From Haematococcus lacustris (taxonomy: Eukaryota > Chlorophyta > Chlorophyceae > Chlamydomonadales > Haematococcaceae): a DNA stretch of 64,000 bases. The notes beneath the pieces are model-generated. The model searched no databases. It was not told the origin of the DNA and saw only the letters and a program-made list of their open reading frames with translations. Positions 18,679-28,736 of the stretch are shown here, piece after piece. Position 1 is the stretch's first letter, and the number at the start of each line of letters is the position of its first letter. The translations under genes and the position numbers were made by a program. The stretch is from NCBI GenBank assembly GCA_030144725.1, contig JASKMD010000026.1:15822814-15886813 (forward strand), given 5' to 3'.

Positions 18679-21600
18679 GGTGTTGCCCAGCCAGCCAGCC
18701 AGGACTGTGCTGTGGATCAATCTGAACAACTGCTGCCTGATGCTGTTGTTGTAGGAGCTGATGATGATGTGAGTGTGCCCAAGGCCAACTCAACCATAGT
18801 TCCTTTGCCTGCCTGCCCTGTAGAGTCCCTGCCTGCCCTGTCAGCAAGACTGTGTAGTCCTGCTTTGAATGCCGTGCCATGTAAGACTGCTGCCCCTTCT
18901 GTGGCTCAGCCTCAACAGGCACATGTGCTGGGCATGGTTGGACGAGATGGCAAGGTGAGGTTCAGATTTGCTGGCACCCTAGACCATCAGCATGCATGCT
19001 TCTGCCTTGCTGATGGTGGCGCTGATGATTCATTCATCAGTGATTCATTTGTGTCTACACACAAGTTGAGACTCTATGAGTACCCTGTGGCACTTCGCTA
19101 TGAGGTTGCTAACAACCAGTCAGTGTACTGTACCCAGTATGTGAAGGTGCACTTGTCCATCCAACAGTTTAGCTGCTTTTGCACCTTGACTGTGATGCCA
19201 GAACTGGTTCATGAATATGACATCCTGCTTGGTGCTGACTGGTTGACTGTGCAGGGGGCTTTGCTTGACTATGTCGACAAGTCCCTCACCCTGCGTACCC
19301 CTAAGGGCAGGCCAACATTACTACCTTCAGCGGTAAGCAAGAAGGGGTCAGTTAACTGTACAGTTGAGTCTCTACAAACTGTAAAACCTGTAGAAGAAGC
19401 CTTCGCTATCCCTTCTGGTTTCCTAGTGCCTGGCCCAGAGGTGGTATCTACCCCTCTGTCTGCCAAAACGGCTGCTAAGTGGCTCAAAGAAGGAGGCACA
19501 GGTGTGGTTGCATTGGTCTCTTATGAGAACCTGCAAGACCCACCTGGTGTTCCCCCTGAGCAGGCGGCACAGTTAAAGAGCCTCCTTATGGAGTTCTCTG
19601 ATGTGTTTGAGCCTATCACTGGGTTGCCTCCTGCACGTGATGTAGGGCATTCTATACCCCTGCAGGATGGTGCTAAACCTCCTGCCAGGCCCAGTTATAG
19701 GATGAGCCAGCCAGAGCAGGAAGAGGTGAAGAAACAGGTTACTGACATGTTGTCCAAAGGGCTGATAGAGCCTAGCTCCTCCCCATTTGCAGCACCAGTT
19801 CTTTTTGTAAAGAAAAAGTCAGGGGAGCTACGCATGTGCGTAGACTACCGCCAGCTTAACAAGCTCACTATACGTGATCAGTACCCCCTACCCAGAATTG
19901 ATGATCTATTTGACAAATTGTCAGGTATGACTGTATTTTCCTCCCTGGATCTCCAGGCTGGCTATCATCAAATCAGAATACCTGATGAGGACATTCCTAA
20001 AACTGCGTTTAGGACGCCCATGGGACACTACCAGTATAAAGTGTTATGCTTTGGTTTAACCAATGCTCCCGCTACGTTTCAACGGGCAATGAACCAGGCG
20101 TTTGCCACGGTGATTGACCGGTGTGCTCTGGTATACCTTGATGACATTTTAATCATGTCCAAGTCTATCCAGGAGCACCTGTCACACCTTCGTGAAATAT
20201 TCAGTTTGTTAAGAAAGCATAAGTATTTTGCTAAATTATCTAAATGCGAATTTATGAAAGAGTCTTTACCTTTCCTGGGGCACATCATCTCTAAAGATGG
20301 TGTAGCTGTAGACCCCAGCAAGGTGACTGCAATCAAAGACTGGCCTGTTCCTACGAACTTGACAGCTCTGCAGTCATTCCTTGGCATGGCTAATTATGTA
20401 CGTAAATTTGTGCGTAATTTTAGTTCCATTGCTGTTCCACTTACAAATTTAACTGGCCCTGAAGGCAAAACATTCAACTGGGCACAATGGCCTAAACCCC
20501 AGTTAGATGCTTTCAATGCTCTAAAGCAGGCCATTATCCAGGTGCCTATGCTCCGCTTGCCTGATATAACCAAGCCCTTTGAAGTCTACTGTGACGCCTC
20601 ACTATTAGGTGTTGGCGCAGTATTGACGCAGGCTGGTTACCCCCTGGCATACTATTCACGTAAGCTGTCAAAAGCTGAAATGAATTATACCACTGGGGAA
20701 CAGGAAACTTTGGCTATCATTGCTGCGTGTACACAGTGGCGGTGCTACCTTGAAGGTGTGCCATTTACCCTGTTTACTGATCACCGCCCTCTAGAGGCCC
20801 TACCTACGCAGTCTACACTGTCCCGTAGGCAGAGCCGCTGGTTGGAGTTCTTATCCCGATTTAATTACACCATTAAATACCTACCTGGCAACACTAGTCC
20901 TGCCGATCCACTGTCACGTATTCCAGTAACTTCAGCGACGGCTAAGACTGATACTGACAAAATCCTGGTGACGACCAGGCAGCAGAAGCGGAGATTACAG
21001 GAGGGGGAGGACGTCGGTGCGGGTACACCGTTGAGCAGCGGCAGCGGGGGCAGCGAACAGCAGCCTGCCGCTGGATCAGACCCTGACCATGATGCTGACT
21101 CTGATGATGCTCTAAAGCCATCAGAGCCTAAGCGGTTAAGGTGGGCTGACCCGGTCTCTAATGACTGTGAGGCACAGGTCCCTGAGTGTCCTGGTCACCC
21201 TTCTCAGGTCACAGATTGGCTAGTGAGTGCCTATAGCACTGACCCTGCCTTTGCTGAGCCTAATGAGGAGTGGGAAATGACCCAGGAGGGACTGTGGCGA
21301 CACCTTGATAAGGGTACTATTATAGTTCCTAATGATATCCAGCTACGAGAGCATATCTTGCACGAAATGCATGATGCTAAGTATGCTGGCCATGTGGGCA
21401 TCACCAAAACCCTTGAACGTGTGCGTAGGGTGTTCTGGTGGAAAACCATGCGTGCTGACGTTAGACACTACGTGACTAACTGTGATGCATGCCAACGCAA
21501 CAAAGCGTCACGCCAGGTACCTGGTGGGCTGCTAAATCCCTTGTCTATACCGGGGTACCGCTGGGAATCTGTCACCATGGATTTGGTGGTTAAGCTTCCA

Positions 21601-22626
21601 GTCGGTGTGCATGGCTATGATTCTATCTGTGTGGTTGTGGATCGTCTATCAAAGATGGTTCACCTAATCCCATGCATTGAAGCCATGGATGCTAAAGAAT
21701 TTGCCGAATTATATATTGACCATGTATTTAAATACCATGGCCTTTCTAAAGTGACCATCTCTGATCGTGGTGCTACCTTTAACAACCAGTTCTGGATTGA
21801 GGTCAGAAAGCTGATTGGGGTAGACCCTGCTTTCAGCACTGCGTATCACCCTCAGTCAGATGGTCAGACTGAACGTACAAATCAAATCGTGGAAGAAATG
21901 CTTAGACATTATATCCTACCTACTCAAGAAGATTGGCCTAGGCATTTAGCCTTTGCCGAGTTTGCTATTAATAATTCATGGCAAGAGTCTATTCAGTCCA
22001 CACCTTTCCTGGTGAACTACGGACAGTCACCCATTACACCTGTGCTGCATAAGCTGCCCAGGCCGTGCCTATCTCCCTCCGCTGAGAGCTTCGCCAAGAA
22101 GTGGGAGCATGAGGTAAAGCATGCTCAGGAGTGCATGCGAGTGGCTCAGGACCGCCAACAAAGGTATGCGAATAAGCGTAGGCGTGATGTCACGTTCAGC
22201 TTGGGTGACAGCGTCCTGCTGAGCACCAAGAACCTGCGCAATGCACCAGGCAGAGCACGTAAGTTCTTGCCTAGGTATGTAGGGCCTTTTAAGGTCACAG
22301 GCAAGCTAGGTGAGGCTGCCTACCGGTTGGAGTTACCTCCCACCATGAGCAGGTTACATCCTGTGTTCCACGTGTCACTTCTTAAGAAGTACACTGGCAG
22401 CCAGGGGTTTCACCCCCCTCCTGTAATGGAGTGGCTGGAAGATGCGCCTCACTATGAAGTGCATAGCCTGCTGAACCACAGGCAGGTACGTTTCAAGAAG
22501 CGCATGGAGTACCTGGTCAAGTGGACAGGCTACGATGATACCTACAACACCTGGGAGCCAGAGGCTATGCTGGCTGGTGCTCCCCAGATCTTGTCTAGGT
22601 ACAAGGCTGTGCATAACCTGCCTTGA
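18679..22626 (+). CDS. pol: Pol polyprotein of chromovirus copy B (protease-RT-RNase H-integrase-chromodomain)
   Basis: It is in frame with gag across TAG 18676-18678. Codon positions are counted here from 18712. An aspartic protease has D101 in LADGGAD; the usual D-S/T-G is D-G-G. RT follows, with [23 protein letters not shown] and the catalytic YLDD at 475-478. RNase H (YCDASLLGVGAVL, near 628) comes next. Integrase has an HHCC zinc region and catalytic D957, D1018 and E1054 with the classical 35-residue spacing. A GPF module and a chromodomain (about 1248-1304, MEYLVKWTGYDDTYNTWEPE) end the protein. Chromodomains target chromoviruses to modified chromatin. The frame is complete and undamaged, so copy B could be active. 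Domain order PR-RT-RH-IN is that of Ty3/gypsy. Confidence 0.95.
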   Translation, partial: GVAQPASQDCAVDQSEQLLPDAVVVGADDDVSVPKANSTIVPLPACPVESLPALSARLCSPALNAVPCKTAAPSVAQPQQAHVLGMVGRDGKVRFRFAGTLDHQHACFCLADGGADDSFISDSFVSTHKLRLYEYPVALRYEVANNQSVYCTQYVKVHLSIQQFSCFCTLTVMPELVHEYDILLGADWLTVQGALLDYVDKSLTLRTPKGRPTLLPSAVSKKGSVNCTVESLQTVKPVEEAFAIPSGFLVPGPEVVSTPLSAKTAAKWLKEGGTGVVALVSYENLQDPPGVPPEQAAQLKSLLMEFSDVFEPITGLPPARDVGHSIPLQDGAKPPARPSYRMSQPEQEEVKKQVTDMLSKGLIEPSSSPFAAPVLFVKKKSGELRMCVDYRQLNKLTIRDQYPLPRIDDLFDKLSGMTVFSSLDLQAGYHQIRIPDEDIPKTAFRTPMGHYQYKVLCFGLTNAPATFQRAMNQAFATVIDRCALVYLDDILIMSKSIQEHLSHLREIFSLLRKHKYFAKLSKCEFMKESLPFLGHIISKDGVAVDPSKVTAIKDWPVPTNLTALQSFLGMANYVRKFVRNFSSIAVPLTNLTGPEGKTFNWAQWPKPQLDAFNALKQAIIQVPMLRLPDITKPFEVYCDASLLGVGAVLTQAGYPLAYYSRKLSKAEMNYTTGEQETLAIIAACTQWRCYLEGVPFTLFTDHRPLEALPTQSTLSRRQSRWLEFLSRFNYTIKYLPGNTSPADPLSRIPVTSATAKTDTDKILVTTRQQKRRLQEGEDVGAGTPLSSGSGGSEQQPAAGSDPDHDADSDDALKPSEPKRLRWADPVSNDCEAQVPECPGHPSQVTDWLVSAYSTDPAFAEPNEEWEMTQEGLWRHLDKGTIIVPNDIQLREHILHEMHDAKYAGHVGITKTLERVRRVFWWKTMRADVRHYVTNCDACQRNKASRQVPGGLLNPLSIPGYRWESVTMDLVVKLPVGVHGYDSICVVVDRLSKMVHLIPCIEAMDAKEFAELYIDHVFKYHGLSKVTISDRGATFNNQFWIEVRKLIGVDPAFSTAYHPQSDGQTERTNQIVEEMLRHYILPTQEDWPRHLAFAEFAINNSWQESIQSTPFLVNYGQSPITPVLHKLPRPCLSPSAESFAKKWEHEVKHAQECMRVAQDRQQRYANKRRRDVTFSLGDSVLLSTKNLRNAPGRARKFLPRYVGPFKVTGKLGEAAYRLELPPTMSRLHPVFHVSLLKKYTGSQGFHPPPVMEWLEDAPHYEVHSLLNHRQVRFKKRMEYLVKWTGYDDTYNTWEPEAMLAGAPQILSRYKAVHNLP

Positions 22627-22837
22627 TGTTAGAATGTCTCAGTGACCTATGTCACTTGGCCTGGTCCTATGACTATGGCCCCCATGCGGCACCTTATGGT
22701 GATGCATGTGTTTCTGTGGGTGGCTTGTACCCTTAGGGGTCAGCCTTCATGCTAGTGGTCTCTATAGACTGCGAGTCTCGGTGCTCTGAGCTATCTCAGG
22801 TACCTTGGCGGAACGGATCTCTTAAGAGGGGGAGGAA

Positions 22838-23067
22838 TGTGACGGTGCGCTTATGCGTATCCGTAAACCACACTTTAGCAGAGTGATTGAGGAGGTCAAT
22901 GGTGGGCTGCTACCAGCTCACCATTCGGGTTCGACTCCCGAGGGTCCCGTTCTAAACCTGGGCTCAGTTGCTGTGCGAGAGTGTGGATAGTAGAGAGTGC
23001 GTTGGACATTTCTAAGTGGACATGCCGCTCACACTGTAAGATTAAAGGCAGCGGCTACGCCGTGACA
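22838..23067 (+). repeat. LTR 3 of the chromovirus array
   Basis: Complete 230-bp LTR, with GATTG where LTR 1 and 2 read GACTG. Its last 39 bp (23029-23067) are repeated at 24418-24456 on the other side of a 1.35-kb insertion. Confidence 0.9.
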
Positions 23068-23350
23068 GCCACCCTGCTCTTGTGGGTGGGTCGCTGCTTG
23101 TTTGCGCTATCTCAGTTTTCGACCTGGTGGCGGGCGGTGATCTGGGACAAGGCTTCAGTGCAAAACGCGAGTTTTAGCGCGTGTGACTTACCGCGATAGC
23201 CTTAGCTACCCTCAACTAGCGCGTGGTGCGATGCGCAGGCCTGGCACGGATTGGCGGGTCCAATGGCCGGGGTGACCTATACGAACAGCCCAGACGAAGA
23301 GTTCGTGACTGTAATGCCCAGCACCCATGCACGTAGGGCGTTCCAGGCCA

Positions 23351-23408
23351 GGTATTAATAATACCCAGGTATTAATACCCTGAGGAATTTGAACGAGGTA
23401 TTAATACC
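23351..23408. repeat. cluster of GGTATTAATACC palindromes (left)
   Basis: Sites at 23351-23365 (variant with an extra AAT), 23368-23379 and 23397-23408. Each 12-mer is its own reverse complement. Confidence 0.85.
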
Positions 23409-24065
23409 TCACCGGCCCACCGGTATACCTCACCGGCCCACTAGCGCTATGGCTACGACTGTCAGTCCTACACCGCCCGACACTCATCCTGCAGCCGAAG
23501 CGTGGCTGGACACAAAAGTACTGATGAGTACCTATGAGTACCGTGCAGTAGCCTATGCCGGGTGTTATTGTATGAGTGTCGGTGTGCCGTGGTGCACCAG
23601 GGCAACCCATCGGGAACATCGCGACCACGCCGGAGCGCCCAACAGGCTTACAGTGTGATGAGGCTGACAGTGCCAATGTAACATAGCCGCAGTCCCAACC
23701 TTGCTTTAAGGTTGCTCTCACAGTAAGCGAGTGACCAGGCCGCAAACTCGGCCCCAATCCGAGCTGCGACGCCCATCCTGTTCAATGCAGCGCGCTGATG
23801 CCGTTTCTACAAAGACGCCACAGCGTCAGGCCGCAAACTCCCTCACTCGCTCACACTCGGCCGCCAAAATCGTGTGTTCCATGTTGCACCAGCCGCCGTT
23901 GCGGGTTCTGAAACTGTTGTCAACCCCCACCCCTGTAATCCCAATAGACTAGCCCAATCGACTAGCGATCCTATACTTATTCCTTCATTCTATCGCTCCG
24001 AAGGTGAGCATACCCAACCCTGACAGGATTCGATCTAGGGACCTCTCGCATAAGTGCCACTTCCA

Positions 24066-24133
24066 GGTATTAATACCTCTAGTACCGGTATTAATACCGA
24101 TAGTACCCAAAACATCAGGCAGGTATTAATACC
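24066..24133. repeat. cluster of GGTATTAATACC palindromes (right)
   Basis: Perfect 12-bp palindromes at 24066-24077, 24087-24098 and 24122-24133, matching the left cluster about 700 bp away. Confidence 0.85.
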
Positions 24134-24461
24134 GGGCACGCCCTAGGGGTTACCCGCTGTTTCGTAAAAATATACCATGCCGCCATGCACGCACATGTAC
24201 TTGGTTTCGTTCGAAGCCATTGTAGCACATGCTGTTGGTTGCAGCTCGCCGCACAGCAGCTCTTGCGCCCAGACCAGCTTTGCAGAAGTTTGCGAACAGG
24301 GCTACTGCAAACTCCACGAGGCTGATGGCCAAGGCAACCATTCACGTGGTGTATTGTGGAGCCTGAGGTGAGCGCGAAAATGTGCTCTACAAGTGCTCTA
24401 CAATGTGCTCTACAAGGTCACACTGTAAGATTAAAGGCAGCGGCTACGCCGTGACACTGGT

Positions 24462-24799
24462 TAGCTGGCTGCGTGTTGCCTCGCCTCAACCTACACTGAG
24501 CCGCCCGCTGCCGCTCCTCCCGCCCAGCCCTCCTGTCATCCAGGGAGAAGCGCGGAGGGGTTGTCGCGGCGGTGTCAAACCAGCGGGGAGGCTGACTACC
24601 CTGCAGCTCACCGGACCCACCCCGCACTGAGCCGAACCGGCTGCCCAGGCCGGTGGAGGGACCAAGCTCCTGGGCTGGGAGAGGGGCATCCGCACCAGGC
24701 CCCGTGACCCCCGTGCGGCAAGGGGCGGTGGGGGCCGCTGCCTCGGCGTCCATGGGGTCAAGGGAGGGAGAGCTGGCGGAAGGTTCCCCTCCCACCCCC
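24462..24799 (-). pseudogene. LINE ORF1 fragment (5' part), split by the chromovirus array
   Basis: The minus strand reads [19 protein letters not shown] and on through [15 protein letters not shown]. This is nearly identical to the last codons of the giant ORF1 at the right edge of the window (63835-64000), then continues past the point where that copy leaves the window (GSQPPRWFDT, a Lys/Arg-rich stretch). It runs up to the CTGGT site and continues at 7628. Its 5' end abuts the A-rich 3' end of another LINE copy, so it looks like a 5'-truncated insertion next to an older LINE tail. Confidence 0.75.
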
Positions 24800-24829
24800 T
24801 TTTTTAAATCAAGCAGGAGCATTACAAGA

Positions 24830-25147
24830 GAGAGTGAGACTAAAGAAACGAAGAAAAGAGAAGACTACAAAGGACATGGTTCCCCCATACGCGATCCCCA
24901 AACACCCCACCCAAAGGGCTGGCTGTCAAGGGGCTGGAAGGGGGGGGCCTCGCCGCGGGTGGGGCGCCCACTGAGGAACAGCATGGCGTCGCCCGAGGGA
25001 GGGCGGGTGCCTGTGAGGCGGCCGTACACATCCAGCACCCACTCCCAGGCTGGGACCACGGCGGGGCAGGTCAGGAAGGCGTGGGTGAGGGTCTCCAGGT
25101 GCCCCGGCTGGCAGAAGCGGCAGGAGGAAGAGCCCGTGGCAGCCGTA
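24830..25147 (-). pseudogene. LINE ORF2 C terminus with CCHC motif
   Basis: Reads TGSSSCRFCQPGHLETLTHAF then LTCP and a Trp-rich helix (WEWVLDVYGRLTG). C-x2-C...ETLxHxxxxCP is the usual C-terminal zinc motif of L1/I-type LINE ORF2 proteins. It joins in frame to the block at 30561 (ending HACLMVGDLWGHILKG) when chromovirus C and one CCGTA are removed. Confidence 0.8.
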
Positions 25148-25383
25148 TGTAGCGTTCAGGAAGAGCGCGCCTTAAATCTTTTCAGTGTGTGAACGCCATG
25201 CAACGCTAACCGCAGTTACAGGTGTCAGACTGCTGCAGCGCAACCAGGCTAAGACATAGAACGGCCTCCGGGGATCGAACCCGAATGGTGGGCAGCAGTA
25301 CAGCCCACCACTTAACCTGCCTGTATCACACTTCAGCAGTGACACTAGCGCCGATCCGCTTAGTGCAGAATCGGAACGCTACA
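25148..25383 (-). repeat. 3' LTR of chromovirus C
   Basis: 236 bp with perfect 10-bp inverted ends TGTAGCGTTC/GAACGCTACA. On its right, TTCCTCCCCCTCCTAAGGG is the minus-strand polypurine tract. The minus strand contains CACCATTCGGGTTCGATCCC, the same tRNA-like module as LTRs 1-3 with one-base differences. Confidence 0.88.
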
Positions 25384-25666
25384 TTCCTCCCCCTCCTAAG
25401 GGATGGCCGTTCCGCCCATAGGCCATCATGGCATGGACTCGCAGTACATGACCGCTAATTTGAAACTCCTGCCCATCCGGACGCAGGTCGCTCACTGGAG
25501 GTTATGGTCACCTTGGACCCTTCAGCCCAGACTCACAGAGCCAGTGGACGCTGGGAACAAGACAAGCCAGGCTCACATGAGCAACTGGACCCAAAGCACA
25601 CCAAGGCACATAGCATGCAGCAAAGCAACCAGCACGACCACATGGAGCCCATGTCCCACATTTAAA

Positions 25667-26812
25667 TCACAGCAAGCCATGCTGAGCCTTATACACGCAG
25701 TCAGGGGCATTTGCTAGATTGCTGGCTGGCTCCCAGGTGTTGTCAGAGTCATCATAACCCTTCCACTTGACGAGGTACTCCTTTGCTTTACCTGCACGCA
25801 CATGCCGGTGGTTTACAATGCGCTCCACTTCATACTGTGGGGAATCATCTAACCAGCCCAGCTCAGTGGGGGGTAGACGACCAAAGTTGCCCTCATAGGG
25901 TCTCAACAATGACACATGGAAGACGGGATGAATCCTGGACATGGCTTGTGGCAGGGTCAACTTTACAGCGTCTCTACCCACATGAGCCTCAATTCTGAAA
26001 GGCCCCACATACCGTGGCAGCAGCTTTCTGGCTTTGCCCACCATGTTACGCAGGTTCATGGTACTAAGCAGCACACGGTCACCCACTTGGAACATACTGT
26101 CCGCGGATTTCCTGTGTGGATTAGCATCATTTGACTGCCGACTCTGTGCCAGTTTCATACATCTCCTGGCCTCTTGAACACCTTTCTCCCAGCCATCAGC
26201 GAAGAACTGGGCCATGGGAGGTGGCAACCGAGGTAACTCATGGGTCACCGGTGTCACTGGGGACTGTCCATAGTTAATCAGGAAAGGTGTAGACTTAATA
26301 CTTTCTTGCCATGAGTTATTAATTGCAAACTCGGCGAACGAGAGGTGTTTAGGCCAATCTCGTTGAGTGGGAGAGATATAATGCCGAAGCATCTCTTCCA
26401 GCACTTTGTTGTACCGCTCAACCTGCCCATTTGACTGGGGGTGATAGCTGGAGGTGAGAGAGTGTTTCATGCCTACTAGCTTGCACACGGCTTGCCAGAA
26501 TTTGCTCACGAATAGGGAGCCCCGATCACTCACAACTTCAGAGGGTAGCCCATGATGGACAAATACCTTGTCAATGAAGAGTTGTGCAAACTCAGGAGCA
26601 TCCATGCTTTCCTTACATGGCACTAGATGCACCATCTTGGAGAGCCTGTCAACGAATACACAGATGGAATCATATCCATGTGATCCGGACGGTAGTTTGA
26701 TTATGAGTTCCCAGCATGTGCATGACTTCCCAGCGGTATCCAAGTATAGACAGAGGATGAAGGAACCCCCATGGCTTAGCTGTAACCGACTTGTTTCTCT
26801 GGCATGCATCAC
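25667..26812 (-). pseudogene. pol: integrase and chromodomain of chromovirus C
   Basis: Carries [14 protein letters not shown] (second catalytic Asp), [16 protein letters not shown] (catalytic Glu), a GPF motif ([10 protein letters not shown]) and the chromodomain core [19 protein letters not shown]. It is in a different frame from the RT block. Near 26700 the sequence repeats TGGGAA around a short insertion, so the first catalytic Asp, present as TMDL in copies A/B, is lost together with the frame. The integrase is therefore predicted to be inactive. Confidence 0.88.
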
Positions 26813-28736
26813 ATGCTGTTACATAGTGACGCACATCAGTGCGTAAGTGTTTCCACCAGAACACACGCATGACACGCTCCAACGTCTTAGTGATCCCAAC
26901 GTGGCCAGCATACTTAGCATCATGCATCTCATGCAAGATATGCTCTCGTAGCTGTTTGTCACGGGGCACAATAATGGTACGTCGTTTGTTATGTCTCCAT
27001 AAGCCATTGTCATCCAGGTAGAAGTTCTTTGTCTTCCTACGCTTGGTGAAGTTGGAATCAGCAGCATAAGCTCTGACCAACCACTCATGCAGGTTTGACA
27101 GAGGACCTGGTGGTTTGGGTGCACTGGGTTCTCCATCTGCTGGTACATCAGCAGCCCAAGTGACACGCTTAGTGGGTGGCCTGACGGCAGCACCAGCACC
27201 TTGGCTTGGTGGTGGTTGTGTGGGTGGCGCAGCGGCATCACCAGCACTGTTTGTCTGCGCCTCAGCACAAGTTTCCTCCCCCTCCTGAGAACGACGCTGG
27301 CTTCTAGTCGTCACTAGAATACTACGCACATCATCAGCACCAGAGCCCTTACACGTCTGCAATGGGGCTGCCGGAATGCGTGACAACGGGTCAGCAGGAT
27401 TAGATATACCAGGTAGATATTCAATGGTATATGAGAAGCGGGCCAGGAATTCCATCCATCTAGTCTGCCTGCGTGAGAGTATAGTTTGGGTAGGCAGAGA
27501 GATGAGCGGCTTGTGATCTGTGTACAGTGTGAATGGTACCCCTTCAAGGTAGCATCGCCACTGTTGGCAAGCAGATACCAATGCCAGCAGTTCCTGTTCG
27601 CCCGTGGTGTAATTAATCTCAGCAGGAATTAATTTCCTGGAGTAATACGCCAATGGGTAGCCATCCTGCATCAGGACTGCACCGATGCCCTCAAGGGACG
27701 CATCGCAGTGCACCTGAAACGGCTTGCTGTGATCAGGAAGCTTGAGCAAAGGCACATTAGAAATGGCCTGCTTCAGAGCATTGAATGCATCCAGCTCAGC
27801 CTGAGGCCATGCTTTCCAAGGGAAGGACTCCTTCTTGGGGCCAGTCAGGTTAGTGAGGGGTGCAGCGATAGTGCTAAAATTATGTACAAATTTACGTACA
27901 TAGTTAGCAGCGCCCAGGAAAGACTGCAGGGTTTTGAGGCTAGTAGGTACTGGCCATTCAGAAATTGCAGTAACTTTACACGGGTCAACAGAGATGCCTT
28001 GAGCACTAATTATATGGCCCAGGAACTTTAGAGTTCTCTGCATAAATTCACATTTAGATAGCTTAGCATAAAATTTATTTTTACGCAGTAAGTCAAATAC
28101 ACGCCTGAGGTGGACTAGGTGCTCCTCACTGTCCTTGGACATCACTAGGATGTCATCAAGGTACACGAGTGCACAGTCATTGATCACCTCAGCAAATGCT
28201 TCATTCATTACACGTTGGAACGTGGCAGGAGCATTTGTCAGGCCAAAACACAGTACCTTGAATTGGTAGTGCCCCATGGGAGTCCTGAACGCAGTCTTAG
28301 GGACATCCTCAGCCGGGATGCGGATCTGGTGGTAACCAGCCTGCAGATCGAGGGAGGAGAACACAGTTTTTCCTGCTAGCTGATCAAACAGATCGTCAAT
28401 GCGTGGCAAAGGATACTGGTCCCTAATTGTTATCTTGTTTAGCTGGCGGTAATCAATACACATGCGCAGCTCACCTGATTTTTTCTGGACAAACAGCACA
28501 GGTGCAGCATAGGGTGATGAGCTGGGCTCTATCAGGCCTTTAGCTAGCAGGTCAGTGATCTGTTTACGCAGTTCATCTTGCTCAGGTTTGGACATCCTAT
28601 AGCTGGGCCTAGCTGGAGGCTTGCCATCAGACTGCAAGGGGATGGAGTGCCCTACTGCACGCTCTGGCGGGAGTCCGGTGATTGGTTGGAATACATCAGA
28701 GTATTCATCAAGCAAATCTTGCAGGTGCTGCCTCTA
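26670..28736 (-). pseudogene. pol: reverse transcriptase, RNase H and integrase zinc region of chromovirus C
   Basis: RT motifs [33 protein letters not shown] and VYLDDILVMS (catalytic YLDD) are intact. RNase H has VHCDASLEGIGAVLMQ and LYTDHKPL, followed by an acidic linker and the integrase HHCC region ([25 protein letters not shown]). A TAG at 28734-28736, in the same frame, separates this block from the protease; copy B has no stop at the equivalent place. The frame breaks near 26700. Confidence 0.88.

Larger units (their letters stand above)
23068..24417. mobile_element. 1.35-kb insertion at the LTR 3 end, flanked by 39-bp direct repeats
   Basis: The segment separates LTR 3 from a second copy of its last 39 bp, after which the CTGGT target duplication of the array follows. 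It has no convincing coding frame. Near each end it carries three copies of the perfect palindrome GGTATTAATACC or a close variant. The right end is a short tandem tail of GTGCTCTACAA units (about 24381-24416). Internally, near 24018-24050, the minus strand has AGATCGAATCC, a good tRNA B box. A long target duplication plus repetitive tail would fit a retroposed element, but the 39-bp length is unusual and the class is uncertain. Confidence 0.6.
7629..24456 (+). mobile_element. tandem Ty3/gypsy chromovirus array (LTR-A-LTR-B-LTR)
   Basis: Three 230-bp LTRs (7629-7858, 16885-17114, 22838-23067) separate two internal regions in the same orientation, with the middle LTR shared. The outer flanks carry a 5-bp duplication, CTGGT, at 7624-7628 and 24457-24461. 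The right edge is a 39-bp LTR tail displaced by a 1.35-kb insertion. LTRs differ from each other by one or two bases (for example GCTGCC/GCTACC and GACTG/GATTG), so the array is young. The single outer duplication suggests one original insertion, later extended by LTR-LTR recombination, or integration of a dimer. Copy B has gag and pol open apart from one shared in-frame stop; copy A is disrupted. Confidence 0.9.

Noticed and set aside
23068..23072. Target duplication directly after LTR 3
   Set aside because: GCCAC does not match CTGGT before LTR 1; the true partner lies at 24457 after the 39-bp LTR tail, with 1.35 kb inserted between.
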